Below, in pieces: positions 8,556-16,537 of a stretch of DNA of 64,000 bases. The stretch lies in assembly GCF_000764655.1 (NCBI RefSeq), contig NZ_JRGL01000119.1, positions 1 to 64,000 on the forward strand, written 5' to 3'. Origin of the DNA: Aeromonas aquatica (GTDB lineage: Bacteria; Pseudomonadota; Gammaproteobacteria; Enterobacterales; Aeromonadaceae). Position numbers and translations under genes: made by a program. The number at the start of each line of letters is the position of its first letter. Position 1 is the first letter of the stretch. Below the pieces are notes generated by a model. The model was not told where the DNA came from, ran no database searches, and saw nothing but the letters and a program-made list of their open reading frames with translations.

Positions 8556-10074
8556 TCGATGTTACCTTCTGGTGCTGGGTTTGAGGCTGAGGCCGGGTTG
8601 CGTCGAGCAGGGGAGCCCAGTCGGCGCGGGCGCGCAGCTGGGCTTCCACCTCCGGGGTCACCAGGGGGCGCGATCGTCCCTGCTCCCAGCCACCACCCAG
8701 CGCCTTGTAGAGCGTGATGAGATCGCGCATCTGGGCACCACGGCTGTTGACCAGGCGCTCCTGCTGGTTGAACAGGGCGCGTTGGGAGTCGAGTACCCGC
8801 TGGAAGTCGGCCATTCCCTCGCGGTACTGGGTGTTGGCGATGTCCAGTGAACGGCGGGCCGCCTCACCGGTCTGGGTCAGCAAGGCGAGCTCATCCTGGC
8901 CGTTGGCGTAGCCTACGGCCGCATCATCCACCTCGCGGGCGGCCTTGAACACGGTATCGCGGTAGCGTTCATGCAACTGCTGGAAGCGGGCATCCTGCAC
9001 CAGGATCTGGTTGCCGAGCCGCCCCTGATCGAGCAGGTTCCAGCTTAGCGAGGGACCGACGGCCCAGGAGAAGGTGCCACTGTCGCCACCGGTAGCGCTA
9101 ACTCCCAGGGTGCCGAGCAGGGTGATGGAGGGATAGAGATCGCTCTCGGCCACCCCGATCAGGGCCGACTGGGCAGCCAGTTGCCGCTCCGCGACCCGCA
9201 CGTCGGGGCGGCGGCGCAGCAAGTCGGCCGGCATCTCGGCGACCAGGGCGAGCTTGCCCTGGGGGATCTGACCGGTGTTGGCGGCCATCTCGGGCAGCGG
9301 GCCCGGTGTCCTCGCGAGCAGGGTACTCAGGGCATTCTGGCTCTGGCGCAAGTTGGTTTCGAGCTGGGGTATGCCAGAGAGAGTGCCCAGATACTGGGTC
9401 TTGGCCTGTTGCACATCCAGCTCGGCGCTGTTGCCGCTCTTGAACAGCCGCTCGGTGATCTCCAGACTGCGCTGCTGGATACGGGCGTTCTCATGGGCGA
9501 TTTGGAGTCTGGCCTCGACGGTTCTGATGCTCACATAGAGCTGGGCCACCTGGGCAATCATCAGCACCTGGACATCGTCATACTGGGCCAGAGTGGCGAA
9601 GTAATTGGCGTCAGCCGATTCTATGCCGCGCTGGAACTTGCCCCAGAAGTCGAGCTCCCAGCCGAGATTGAAGCCCGCGCCATAACTGCTGCCGGCACTG
9701 CTGTGGCCGTTGCGGGTCTGACCCGCCTGCAGTAACTCGGCGGTGCCTATGGTGGCCTGGGGACCGAGCAGGCTCTCGGCGATGCCGAGCTGGGCCTGGG
9801 CCTCGAGGATGCGCAGACCCGCGATCCGCACGTCCGGATTCTTCTTCAGGGCCTCTTCCACCAGGGCGCTCAGCACGGGATCCCCGAGTTGGTGCCACCA
9901 CAGACGATAGTCGGCGGCTGCGGTCGTTTTCTGACTCTCGCTGGCGCTGTGCCAGTCAGTAATCTCCTTGACTTGGGGTGTCTGGTAGTCGGGGCCGAGC
10001 ACGGTACAGGCGCTGAGCAACAGGCATGCGCCCCCTGTGAACAGGGGGCGCATAGAGGGAAGAGCGATGACCAT
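8548..10074 (-). CDS. Outer-membrane efflux lipoprotein, NodT/OprM family
   Basis: A 508-residue TolC-like outer-membrane factor. The chosen start is the ATG at 10074, which gives a lipoprotein signal with lipobox LLSAC and the lipidated Cys at residue 23; a longer upstream frame overlaps the preceding gene and has no signal. Two repeated halves of the OEP family are visible, including GFNLGWELDFWGKFQRGIES and the late SWNLLDQGRLGNQI. An alternative ATG lies at 10053. It starts 4 bp after the AI-2E-family gene ends and overlaps the adaptor gene, placing it as the exit channel of this exporter. Confidence 0.9.
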   Translation of the reverse strand: MVIALPSMRPLFTGGACLLLSACTVLGPDYQTPQVKEITDWHSASESQKTTAAADYRLWWHQLGDPVLSALVEEALKKNPDVRIAGLRILEAQAQLGIAESLLGPQATIGTAELLQAGQTRNGHSSAGSSYGAGFNLGWELDFWGKFQRGIESADANYFATLAQYDDVQVLMIAQVAQLYVSIRTVEARLQIAHENARIQQRSLEITERLFKSGNSAELDVQQAKTQYLGTLSGIPQLETNLRQSQNALSTLLARTPGPLPEMAANTGQIPQGKLALVAEMPADLLRRRPDVRVAERQLAAQSALIGVAESDLYPSITLLGTLGVSATGGDSGTFSWAVGPSLSWNLLDQGRLGNQILVQDARFQQLHERYRDTVFKAAREVDDAAVGYANGQDELALLTQTGEAARRSLDIANTQYREGMADFQRVLDSQRALFNQQERLVNSRGAQMRDLITLYKALGGGWEQGRSRPLVTPEVEAQLRARADWAPLLDATRPQPQTQHQKVTSND

Positions 10075-10078
10075 GGGG

Positions 10079-11173
10079 TTATTTTTCCGCAGTGGCCAGG
10101 CCTTCGTTGACCCAGGCCATGAAGATGCGATAGCCGATGGAGAGCATGGTGGCACCGATAAACATACCGAGGATGCCGCTGGTTGCCATGCCGCCAAGGG
10201 CGCCAAGCAGCACCACCGGCATGGGGGCATCGACCCCGCGCCCCAGCAGCAGCGGCTTGAGCACGTTGTCTGCCATGCCGGCAATGACCAGCAGCACCGA
10301 GTAGATGATGTTGACCAGGGTGCCGTGATCCCCTGCCATCCACATGTAGGCGATGATGGGACCGGTGACCAGAATGACGGGGACCTGGGCGATGCCGAGG
10401 ATGAGGGCCAGGATGAAGAAGATGCCCACGGCCGGGATCCCCGCCAGCGACATGACGATGCCGGCCAGCAAGGCCTGGATGAAGGCCACGCCGATCACCC
10501 CTTGCGCCACCGCCCGTATGGTGCTGGTGCACAGCTTGGTCAGGGCGTTGCCCTTGCGCTCATCGGTGATGCGAATGGCGATGCGGTTGGCACTCACTGC
10601 GCCCGGGGCACCCCAGGCCATCATGATCCCCGCCACGATGAAGGAGGCGACGAAGCCCAGCAAGCCACCGCCCATGCTGGCCAGCATGCCGACGACCTGC
10701 TTGGCAAGATCCCCCAACTGCGGCTTGTAGCTGATGATGAGGCTTGGCAAGTCAACCGAGGCTTTCAGCCAGATGGCGTGCAGCTTGGCACCCACCAGCG
10801 GAATGTTGGCGATGTCGGCGGACGGGGCCGGGATCACCAGAGTGTTGTTGTCCACCTTGTCGACCAGGGTGCTGACGCTGTCACCCAGCGAGCTGACCAT
10901 GGCAACCGTGGGAGCCACGATCAAGAGTATTCCCAGCAATACCAGCAGGGTCGATGCCTTGCCCTGTTTCCCGCCAAGGCGCGCGGCGAAGCGCTGGTGG
11001 AGGGGATAGAGGGTAACCGCCAGGATCAGGGCCCACAGCATCATGTTCATGAAGGGGGAGAACACGGTGAAGCAGAAAGATCCCAAGGCCAGGATAAGAC
11101 CAAACTTGATGAACATATCCAGGAATCTGGCAACCAGTCTTTTTTCGACTACGGCAAGATCATTAATTTCCAT
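10079..11173 (-). CDS. AI-2E transporter family (PerM/YdiK-type) membrane protein
   Basis: A 364-residue inner-membrane protein with about eight hydrophobic segments and the family's characteristic long amphipathic central region (about 115-215). The motif AQVPVILVTGPIIAYMW lies in the C-terminal half. The ATG at 11173 is preferred because GGAG precedes it; the frame stays open to 11239 without a better start. The family name comes from AI-2 export studies, but most members have unknown or other substrates. It is the first gene of the five-gene leftward efflux operon, an unusual partner for a HlyD-type system. Confidence 0.82.
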   Translation of the reverse strand: MEINDLAVVEKRLVARFLDMFIKFGLILALGSFCFTVFSPFMNMMLWALILAVTLYPLHQRFAARLGGKQGKASTLLVLLGILLIVAPTVAMVSSLGDSVSTLVDKVDNNTLVIPAPSADIANIPLVGAKLHAIWLKASVDLPSLIISYKPQLGDLAKQVVGMLASMGGGLLGFVASFIVAGIMMAWGAPGAVSANRIAIRITDERKGNALTKLCTSTIRAVAQGVIGVAFIQALLAGIVMSLAGIPAVGIFFILALILGIAQVPVILVTGPIIAYMWMAGDHGTLVNIIYSVLLVIAGMADNVLKPLLLGRGVDAPMPVVLLGALGGMATSGILGMFIGATMLSIGYRIFMAWVNEGLATAEK

Positions 11174-11667
11174 TCTGGTATCACTCCAACAGGTGATGAG
11201 CGCACAACAATTCTGGCCCGACAAAAGCCGAGCCAGCAAGTAAAGGTTGCGCAGTAATAAATGAACTTGAGTTCAAACATTGAGGGTGCGCCTTGGTATT
11301 GCACCATGCCTTCTTTTCATTGATGGCACAGACGTCAAGTTTTTAAAAAATGACTTAACCGTTTGATATTAGGTTGATTGGTGCAACAGTTCCAGTGGGG
11401 CTAGAGAATAAAGAGTCCTCGCATACCACACAAGTGAACTGTTGTTCCCAGTTTAGCTTGGGTTCAGAAAACGGGGGATAAAGGTATATATAAAATAGTT
11501 ATCCATTAATAAGCCTCGAATGGGTTACGCCAATATCACTCTTATGGGTAGATATATGTGCTGAAATATACCTCTTGCACGACATTATCCCTGTCATGGA
11601 TGTGTATTCATGGGAAACCCTATATTCTATTGGCTCCTGAGCTGCGTCAGCGGCGACTCCACCCGGG
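11174..11667. other. AT-rich divergent intergenic region with two inverted repeats
   Basis: Nearly 500 bp between the leftward efflux operon and the rightward macroglobulin gene, visibly AT-rich compared with both neighbours. It contains TGAACTTGAGTTCA at 11262-11275 and GGATAA/TTATCC arms at 11476-11504 flanking a TATATA-rich spacer that could include a -10 element. Short ORFs here have no ribosome site or recognisable product, so none is called. Confidence 0.45.
11262..11275. promoter_or_regulatory. Inverted repeat, candidate operator of the efflux operon
   Basis: TGAACT-TG-AGTTCA is a perfect six-base inverted repeat about 90 bp upstream of the first efflux gene. Its size and spacing suit a dimeric repressor or activator. 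No regulator gene is adjacent, so the cognate protein is unknown. Confidence 0.35.
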
Positions 11668-14600
11668 ATGAAACTTATGCGCCTTTTCGAGCCCAAACCC
11701 CTGCCTCGTGCCTCCTATGCCTGCCGTCCTTGGTCAGCCCTGTTGCTGACTGCTGTGCTGCTCGCCGGTTGCGGCCCAGAGCCCGCGACTGAGGCCAGTC
11801 CGCCGTCTGCGGCGCAGCAAGAGAGCGGCGCCCCGAGCGAGATCAGTCAGGCCAGTGCTCGCCAATACCGGGATGCACCGGCGCTGGCGCTGGTCTTCTC
11901 GGCCCCGCTCTCACCGCGCAGCAGCTGGCAGCGCTGGCTCGCCGTGAGCGAGGGGGGCAAGCAGGTGCAGGGAGACTGGGTCCTGGCCGAGGATGGCCGC
12001 ACTCTTTACTTCCCGCAGGTTGCCCCCGACAAAAGCTACGAGGTGACCCTCAAGGCGGGGCTGGGGCCCGCCCCCCAGAGTTGGACCATCAAGACCCGGC
12101 CGTTGGTGGCGGGGGCCTCTTTCACCGCCAGCGGCATGGTGTTGCCGCTGCGTCAGGAGCTGCGCCTGCCCATCAGCGCGGTCAACGTGGACGAGGTCAA
12201 TATCGACTTCTTCCGCATCGAGGCCGACTATCTGCCGCGCTTTCTGGCGGAATACAAGCCGGGGGCGGGCATGGGCAACTGGGATCTGGAGCAGGTCAGT
12301 GCGCGGGCCAAACGGGTGTTCAGCGGCCGCTACGCCCTGGCGCTCGATCCGAACCGCCGCGAGACCCGTCTCATCAACGTGAAGGAGCCGCAACTGGCGG
12401 AGGCCGGGGTCTATTTCGCGGTGATGTCCCCCCTTGGCAACTACAACTGGCGCAAGGAGACCACCTACTTCGCGGTGAGCGACATGGGGCTCAGTGCCCG
12501 TCGCTACCCGGATCAGCTGGAGGTGTTCGTCAGCTCCCTGGCCAGCGCCGCCCCCCTCAAGGATGTGCAGCTCTCCCTGCTCGATGAGAAGGGTAACCGG
12601 CTGCAGGTGCACACCACGGACGTCCAGGGTCATCGCCGCTTCGAGCAGATCCAGGGGGCCCGCCTGTTGCTGGCCGAGCAGGGCAAGCACCTGGCCGTGC
12701 TGCGCCTCGACGGCGCTGCGCTGGATCTCTCCTCCTTCGATCTGGGCACCCAGCCCTGGCAGGCCCAGCAGCTCTATCTGTTCAGCGGCCGGGATCTCTA
12801 TCGTCCCGGCGAGCGGCTCGACAGCGAGATCCTGCTCAAGGGGCAGGATGGCCAGTTGCTGCCGGGCATGGCGGTGGAGCTGGAGATCAAGCAACCGGAC
12901 GGCCAGCTGCTCGAGCAGCGGCGACTGCTGCCAGATAGCCTCGGCGCCGCGCACTATGGCGTGCGCCTGCCGGACGATGCCCCGCTTGGGCGCTGGAACA
13001 TCATCCTCAAGACCGCCGCCGGTAGCCGCTTCGAGTGGCCCTTCCTGGTGGAGGAGTTTCTGCCGGAGCGGTTGAAGCTCCAGCTGGGCAAGGGGCCGGA
13101 TGGGGAGCTGCTGAGCGACACCGATGCGCTGACGCTGCCTCTTAAAGGAGATTATCTCTATGGCGCCCCTGCCAGCGGCACCAAGGCCAAGGCGGAGGTG
13201 AAGATAAGTCGCGCCCTCATGCCCTTCACCCAGTGGCAGGAGTTCACCCTGGGGGATGTGCGGCTCATCGAACAGGTCAAGGAGCTGGAGCCCGTCAGCC
13301 TGACCCTGGATGAGCAAGGGCAGGGGCGTGTTGCCCTCGCGGATCAGCTGGAGGACCTCAAGGCTCTGGGGCCACTCGAAGTGAATTATCGGGTGTCGCT
13401 GTCCGAACCCGGTGGCCGGGCGGTCAATCGCAGTCGCACCCAGTTCGGTTGGCCTGCGGGGAGCCAGTGGCCGGCCCTCAAGGCTGACTTCGTGGCCGAC
13501 AGAGTGGAGGGAGGCCGGCCGCTGCCGTTCCAGATCCTCAACCTGGATGAGCAGGGGCAACCGGTGGCGGGAGAGGTGAAGGTGCGCCTCATCAACGAAT
13601 ACCGGGACTACTACTGGCACTACGCGGGCGGGGAGGGCTGGAAGTATGAATACAATCCCCAGCCCTATCTGGAGCAGGAGCAGACTCTGCAGCTCGATGG
13701 CAAGGGGCCGACGGCCTTGAGCCTGCCGCTCTCGGCGGGCTGGTATCGTCTCGAGGTGGAGAACAGTCAGGGCCACCAATCCAGCCTGAGAGTTGAGATT
13801 GGCAGCTATGCCTGGGGCGGCGGTGGCGAGCAGGCGCGCCCGGACAAGATCGCCATCAGCCTCGACAAGCGTGCCTATCAGGCTGGTGACAAGGCCAGGG
13901 TGACCCTGGTGGCCCCTCGTCCCGGCAAGGGACTGCTGCTGGTGGAAGATGGCGGCGGCCTGCGCTGGTGGCAGCGCATCGAGCTGAAGGAGGGGCGCGG
14001 CGAGTTCGAGATCCCGGTCAGTCCCGACTGGCTGCGCCACGACTTGCATATCTCGGCCCAGATAGCGGCTCCCGATAGCGAGTCGGTGGCCATGGGCAGC
14101 CAGGGCGCCGGCAGCAAGCAGGTGCAGGGCCTGCGCTCGGTCGGGCTGGTGCCGCTGGTGCTCGATCGGGAGGCGCGTCGGCTGCCGCTCAGTCTGAGTG
14201 CCCCGGACAAGGCGGTGCCGCTCACCCGGCTCGAGGTGGCGGTCAGCGCGACCCCGAACAGCCGGGGCCGGGTGGTGCTGGCGGCGGTGGACAGAGGAGT
14301 GCTCAATATCAGCGATTACCAGCCCTTGGATCCCTTCGAGATCTTCTTTGGTCGCAAGCGCTTCGCCCAGGACCTGTTCGATAACTATGGCCAGGTGATC
14401 CCGCCCCAGGATGGCAAGCTGGCCCGCCTCAACTACGGCGGCGACGCGCCGACCCTCAAGAAGGGCGGGGCACTGGAGAGCCGGGTCGAGGTCGCCGCGC
14501 TCTGGAGCGGTGAGGTGAGCTTTGATGAGAACGGCAAGGCGGTCATACCGCTGGACTTGCCGAACTTCAACGGCGAGCTGGCGCTGATGGCGCTGGCTTG

Positions 14601-16530
14601 GAATGAGCAGCAAGTGGGTCAGGCCGAGCGGGCCATCAAGGTGGTGTCGCCCCTGGTGGCCGAGATAGGCTGGCCACGCTTCGGTGCGCGCGGGGATGAG
14701 ACCCGTGCCCTGGTGCAACTGCGCAACATGAGCGGCGAGGATCAGACCCTGTCGCTGGCCTGGACCCTGAGTGGTGGCCTGCAGGCGGGCGCCGAGCTGC
14801 CAACCACGCTGGCGTTGAAGCAGGGCGAGGAGCATTGGCTCACTCTGCCGCTGCATGTCAGCGGGGCGAGCGGGGTAGCCAGCCTGCAACTGGCGGCCAG
14901 CGGCAAAGGCTTTGCGGTGAACCGCGAATGGTCACTGCCCCTGCGCTCCCCCTGGCCGGCCGAGACTCGTCAGCGTTATCAGATGCTGGCGCCAAACCAG
15001 CAGATGAACTTCGCCCCGGGCGAGTTGGCGGGGTTGGATCCTGCCAACCTGCAGGGGCTGCTCAGCCTCTCCGGCACGCCCCCCTGGGATCCGGCGGCCC
15101 AGTGGCAGGCCCTGGCCCAGTACCCTTATGCCTGCCTGGAGCAGACCCTGTCCCGTGCCTGGCCTTATCAGCTCAGCACGGCCGCCGAGCGCGAGGCCTG
15201 GTCCAAGGATCTGCCCGGGCCGGCCAAGGGGATGAGTGAGGCCGAGGTGCAGCGGGCCCTGCTGCAGCGCCTGCAACGGCTGCAACTGCCGAGCGGCGGC
15301 TTCGGTCTGTGGGATGGGCGCTCCGACGAGGAGCAGTGGCTCACCGCCTACGCCGCCGATTATCTGCTGACCCGAAAGGAAGCCGGGGAAGCCGTGCCCG
15401 AGGCCATGCTGAGCCAGGCGCTGGGTCGCCTGCAGAGTTATCTCACCGATGGCCAGTACGGCGAGCGCTGGAGCAGTGCCCCCGAGCACAGCCGGCTGGC
15501 CTATCAGGCCTACAGCGCCTTCGTGCTGGCACGGGTGGGCAAGGCGCCGCTCTCTACCCTACGGCTCATCTGGGAGCAGCAGGCGGATCATGCCCGCTCC
15601 GGTCTGCCGTTGCTGCACCTCTCCCTGGCCCTGTCGGCCATGGGGGACGAGCAGAACGGTGCCCTGGCCCTCGGCCGGGCGCTGGCGACCCCGCGCGGGG
15701 AGGATTATCTCGCGGATTACGGCTCGCCGCTGCGGGACGGAGCGCTCGAGCTCGCCTTGCTGCGCCAGTACAAGCTGGCGCAGGCGAGCTGGCCTGACTT
15801 GAGCGCCAAGCTGGCCGACACCTTGGCCCATCGCCAGTGGCTCAGCACCCAGGAGCGGCTCGCCCTGCTGCGCCTGGCTCAGGTCGACCCCGCCGTCGAC
15901 TGGCAGGCCAGGGTGGAGAGCGCGAGCGGCGAGCAGCCCCTCGCCGGTCAGATGAGTCGGCAGCTGGGTGCCCCGGATGCGCTGACCGTCACCGGCGTCG
16001 ACAATCAGGGCGAGGGCTCCCTCTATGTGCAGCGCACCCTGATAGGCTACCCGACACAGGCACCCACCCGCATCAGCCAGGGCATGAGCGTGACTCGCAG
16101 CTGGTTCAATGCCGATGGCCAGCGTTTCGATCCCGCCAAGGCACGGGTCGGCGATCTCGTTGTGGTGCGGCTCAACGTGGCGAGCGAACAGGCGGTGCCC
16201 GACGCCCTGCTGGTGGAGATGCTGCCGGCGGGCTTCGAGCTGGAGAACCCGGCCCTTGGCAACAGCATCAAGCTGGAGGAGCTGAAGATTGAAGGCAAGC
16301 CGGCCTGGCAGAGCGACTGGAACGACTACCTCAAGCATCAGGAGTTCCGGGACGATCGCTACACGGCGGCGCTGGATCTGAGCGCGGGGGGCAATCAGCA
16401 ACTGGTCTACCTGATGCGGGCGGTGACGCCGGGTCGCTATCAGGTGCCGCCAACCCAGGTGGAGGATATGTATCGCCCCGAGCTTAGGGCGGTGGGGCAG
16501 GATATTCACGAGGTGATCATCTCTGAATAA
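11668..16530 (+). CDS. yfhM: Bacterial alpha-2-macroglobulin lipoprotein (YfhM/ECAM-like)
   Basis: A 1620-residue periplasmic protease-trapping protein. It has a lipoprotein signal with lipobox LLAGC (lipidated Cys at about residue 35), a chain of MG beta domains, a bait-like region, and the thioester motif CLEQ with Cys at about 1156, followed by an alpha/alpha-toroid thioester domain (WLTAYAADYLLTRKEAGEA) and a C-terminal domain. In the family a cleaved bait region exposes the thioester, which traps the attacking protease. pbpC follows after 7 bp; this pairing is conserved and is thought to guard the cell wall. Starts at 11668 and 11677 are both possible; the latter has better Shine-Dalgarno spacing (GGGA). 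The residue after the lipid Cys is Gly, not Asp. Confidence 0.93.
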   Translation: MKLMRLFEPKPLPRASYACRPWSALLLTAVLLAGCGPEPATEASPPSAAQQESGAPSEISQASARQYRDAPALALVFSAPLSPRSSWQRWLAVSEGGKQVQGDWVLAEDGRTLYFPQVAPDKSYEVTLKAGLGPAPQSWTIKTRPLVAGASFTASGMVLPLRQELRLPISAVNVDEVNIDFFRIEADYLPRFLAEYKPGAGMGNWDLEQVSARAKRVFSGRYALALDPNRRETRLINVKEPQLAEAGVYFAVMSPLGNYNWRKETTYFAVSDMGLSARRYPDQLEVFVSSLASAAPLKDVQLSLLDEKGNRLQVHTTDVQGHRRFEQIQGARLLLAEQGKHLAVLRLDGAALDLSSFDLGTQPWQAQQLYLFSGRDLYRPGERLDSEILLKGQDGQLLPGMAVELEIKQPDGQLLEQRRLLPDSLGAAHYGVRLPDDAPLGRWNIILKTAAGSRFEWPFLVEEFLPERLKLQLGKGPDGELLSDTDALTLPLKGDYLYGAPASGTKAKAEVKISRALMPFTQWQEFTLGDVRLIEQVKELEPVSLTLDEQGQGRVALADQLEDLKALGPLEVNYRVSLSEPGGRAVNRSRTQFGWPAGSQWPALKADFVADRVEGGRPLPFQILNLDEQGQPVAGEVKVRLINEYRDYYWHYAGGEGWKYEYNPQPYLEQEQTLQLDGKGPTALSLPLSAGWYRLEVENSQGHQSSLRVEIGSYAWGGGGEQARPDKIAISLDKRAYQAGDKARVTLVAPRPGKGLLLVEDGGGLRWWQRIELKEGRGEFEIPVSPDWLRHDLHISAQIAAPDSESVAMGSQGAGSKQVQGLRSVGLVPLVLDREARRLPLSLSAPDKAVPLTRLEVAVSATPNSRGRVVLAAVDRGVLNISDYQPLDPFEIFFGRKRFAQDLFDNYGQVIPPQDGKLARLNYGGDAPTLKKGGALESRVEVAALWSGEVSFDENGKAVIPLDLPNFNGELALMALAWNEQQVGQAERAIKVVSPLVAEIGWPRFGARGDETRALVQLRNMSGEDQTLSLAWTLSGGLQAGAELPTTLALKQGEEHWLTLPLHVSGASGVASLQLAASGKGFAVNREWSLPLRSPWPAETRQRYQMLAPNQQMNFAPGELAGLDPANLQGLLSLSGTPPWDPAAQWQALAQYPYACLEQTLSRAWPYQLSTAAEREAWSKDLPGPAKGMSEAEVQRALLQRLQRLQLPSGGFGLWDGRSDEEQWLTAYAADYLLTRKEAGEAVPEAMLSQALGRLQSYLTDGQYGERWSSAPEHSRLAYQAYSAFVLARVGKAPLSTLRLIWEQQADHARSGLPLLHLSLALSAMGDEQNGALALGRALATPRGEDYLADYGSPLRDGALELALLRQYKLAQASWPDLSAKLADTLAHRQWLSTQERLALLRLAQVDPAVDWQARVESASGEQPLAGQMSRQLGAPDALTVTGVDNQGEGSLYVQRTLIGYPTQAPTRISQGMSVTRSWFNADGQRFDPAKARVGDLVVVRLNVASEQAVPDALLVEMLPAGFELENPALGNSIKLEELKIEGKPAWQSDWNDYLKHQEFRDDRYTAALDLSAGGNQQLVYLMRAVTPGRYQVPPTQVEDMYRPELRAVGQDIHEVIISE

Positions 16531-16537
16531 GTCGTCC

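Noticed and set aside
11911-14889. A 992-codon open frame on the minus strand opposite the macroglobulin gene.
   Set aside because: It is an antisense shadow of a GC-rich gene: low-complexity Gln/Leu/Arg-rich composition, no ribosome site and no recognisable domain.
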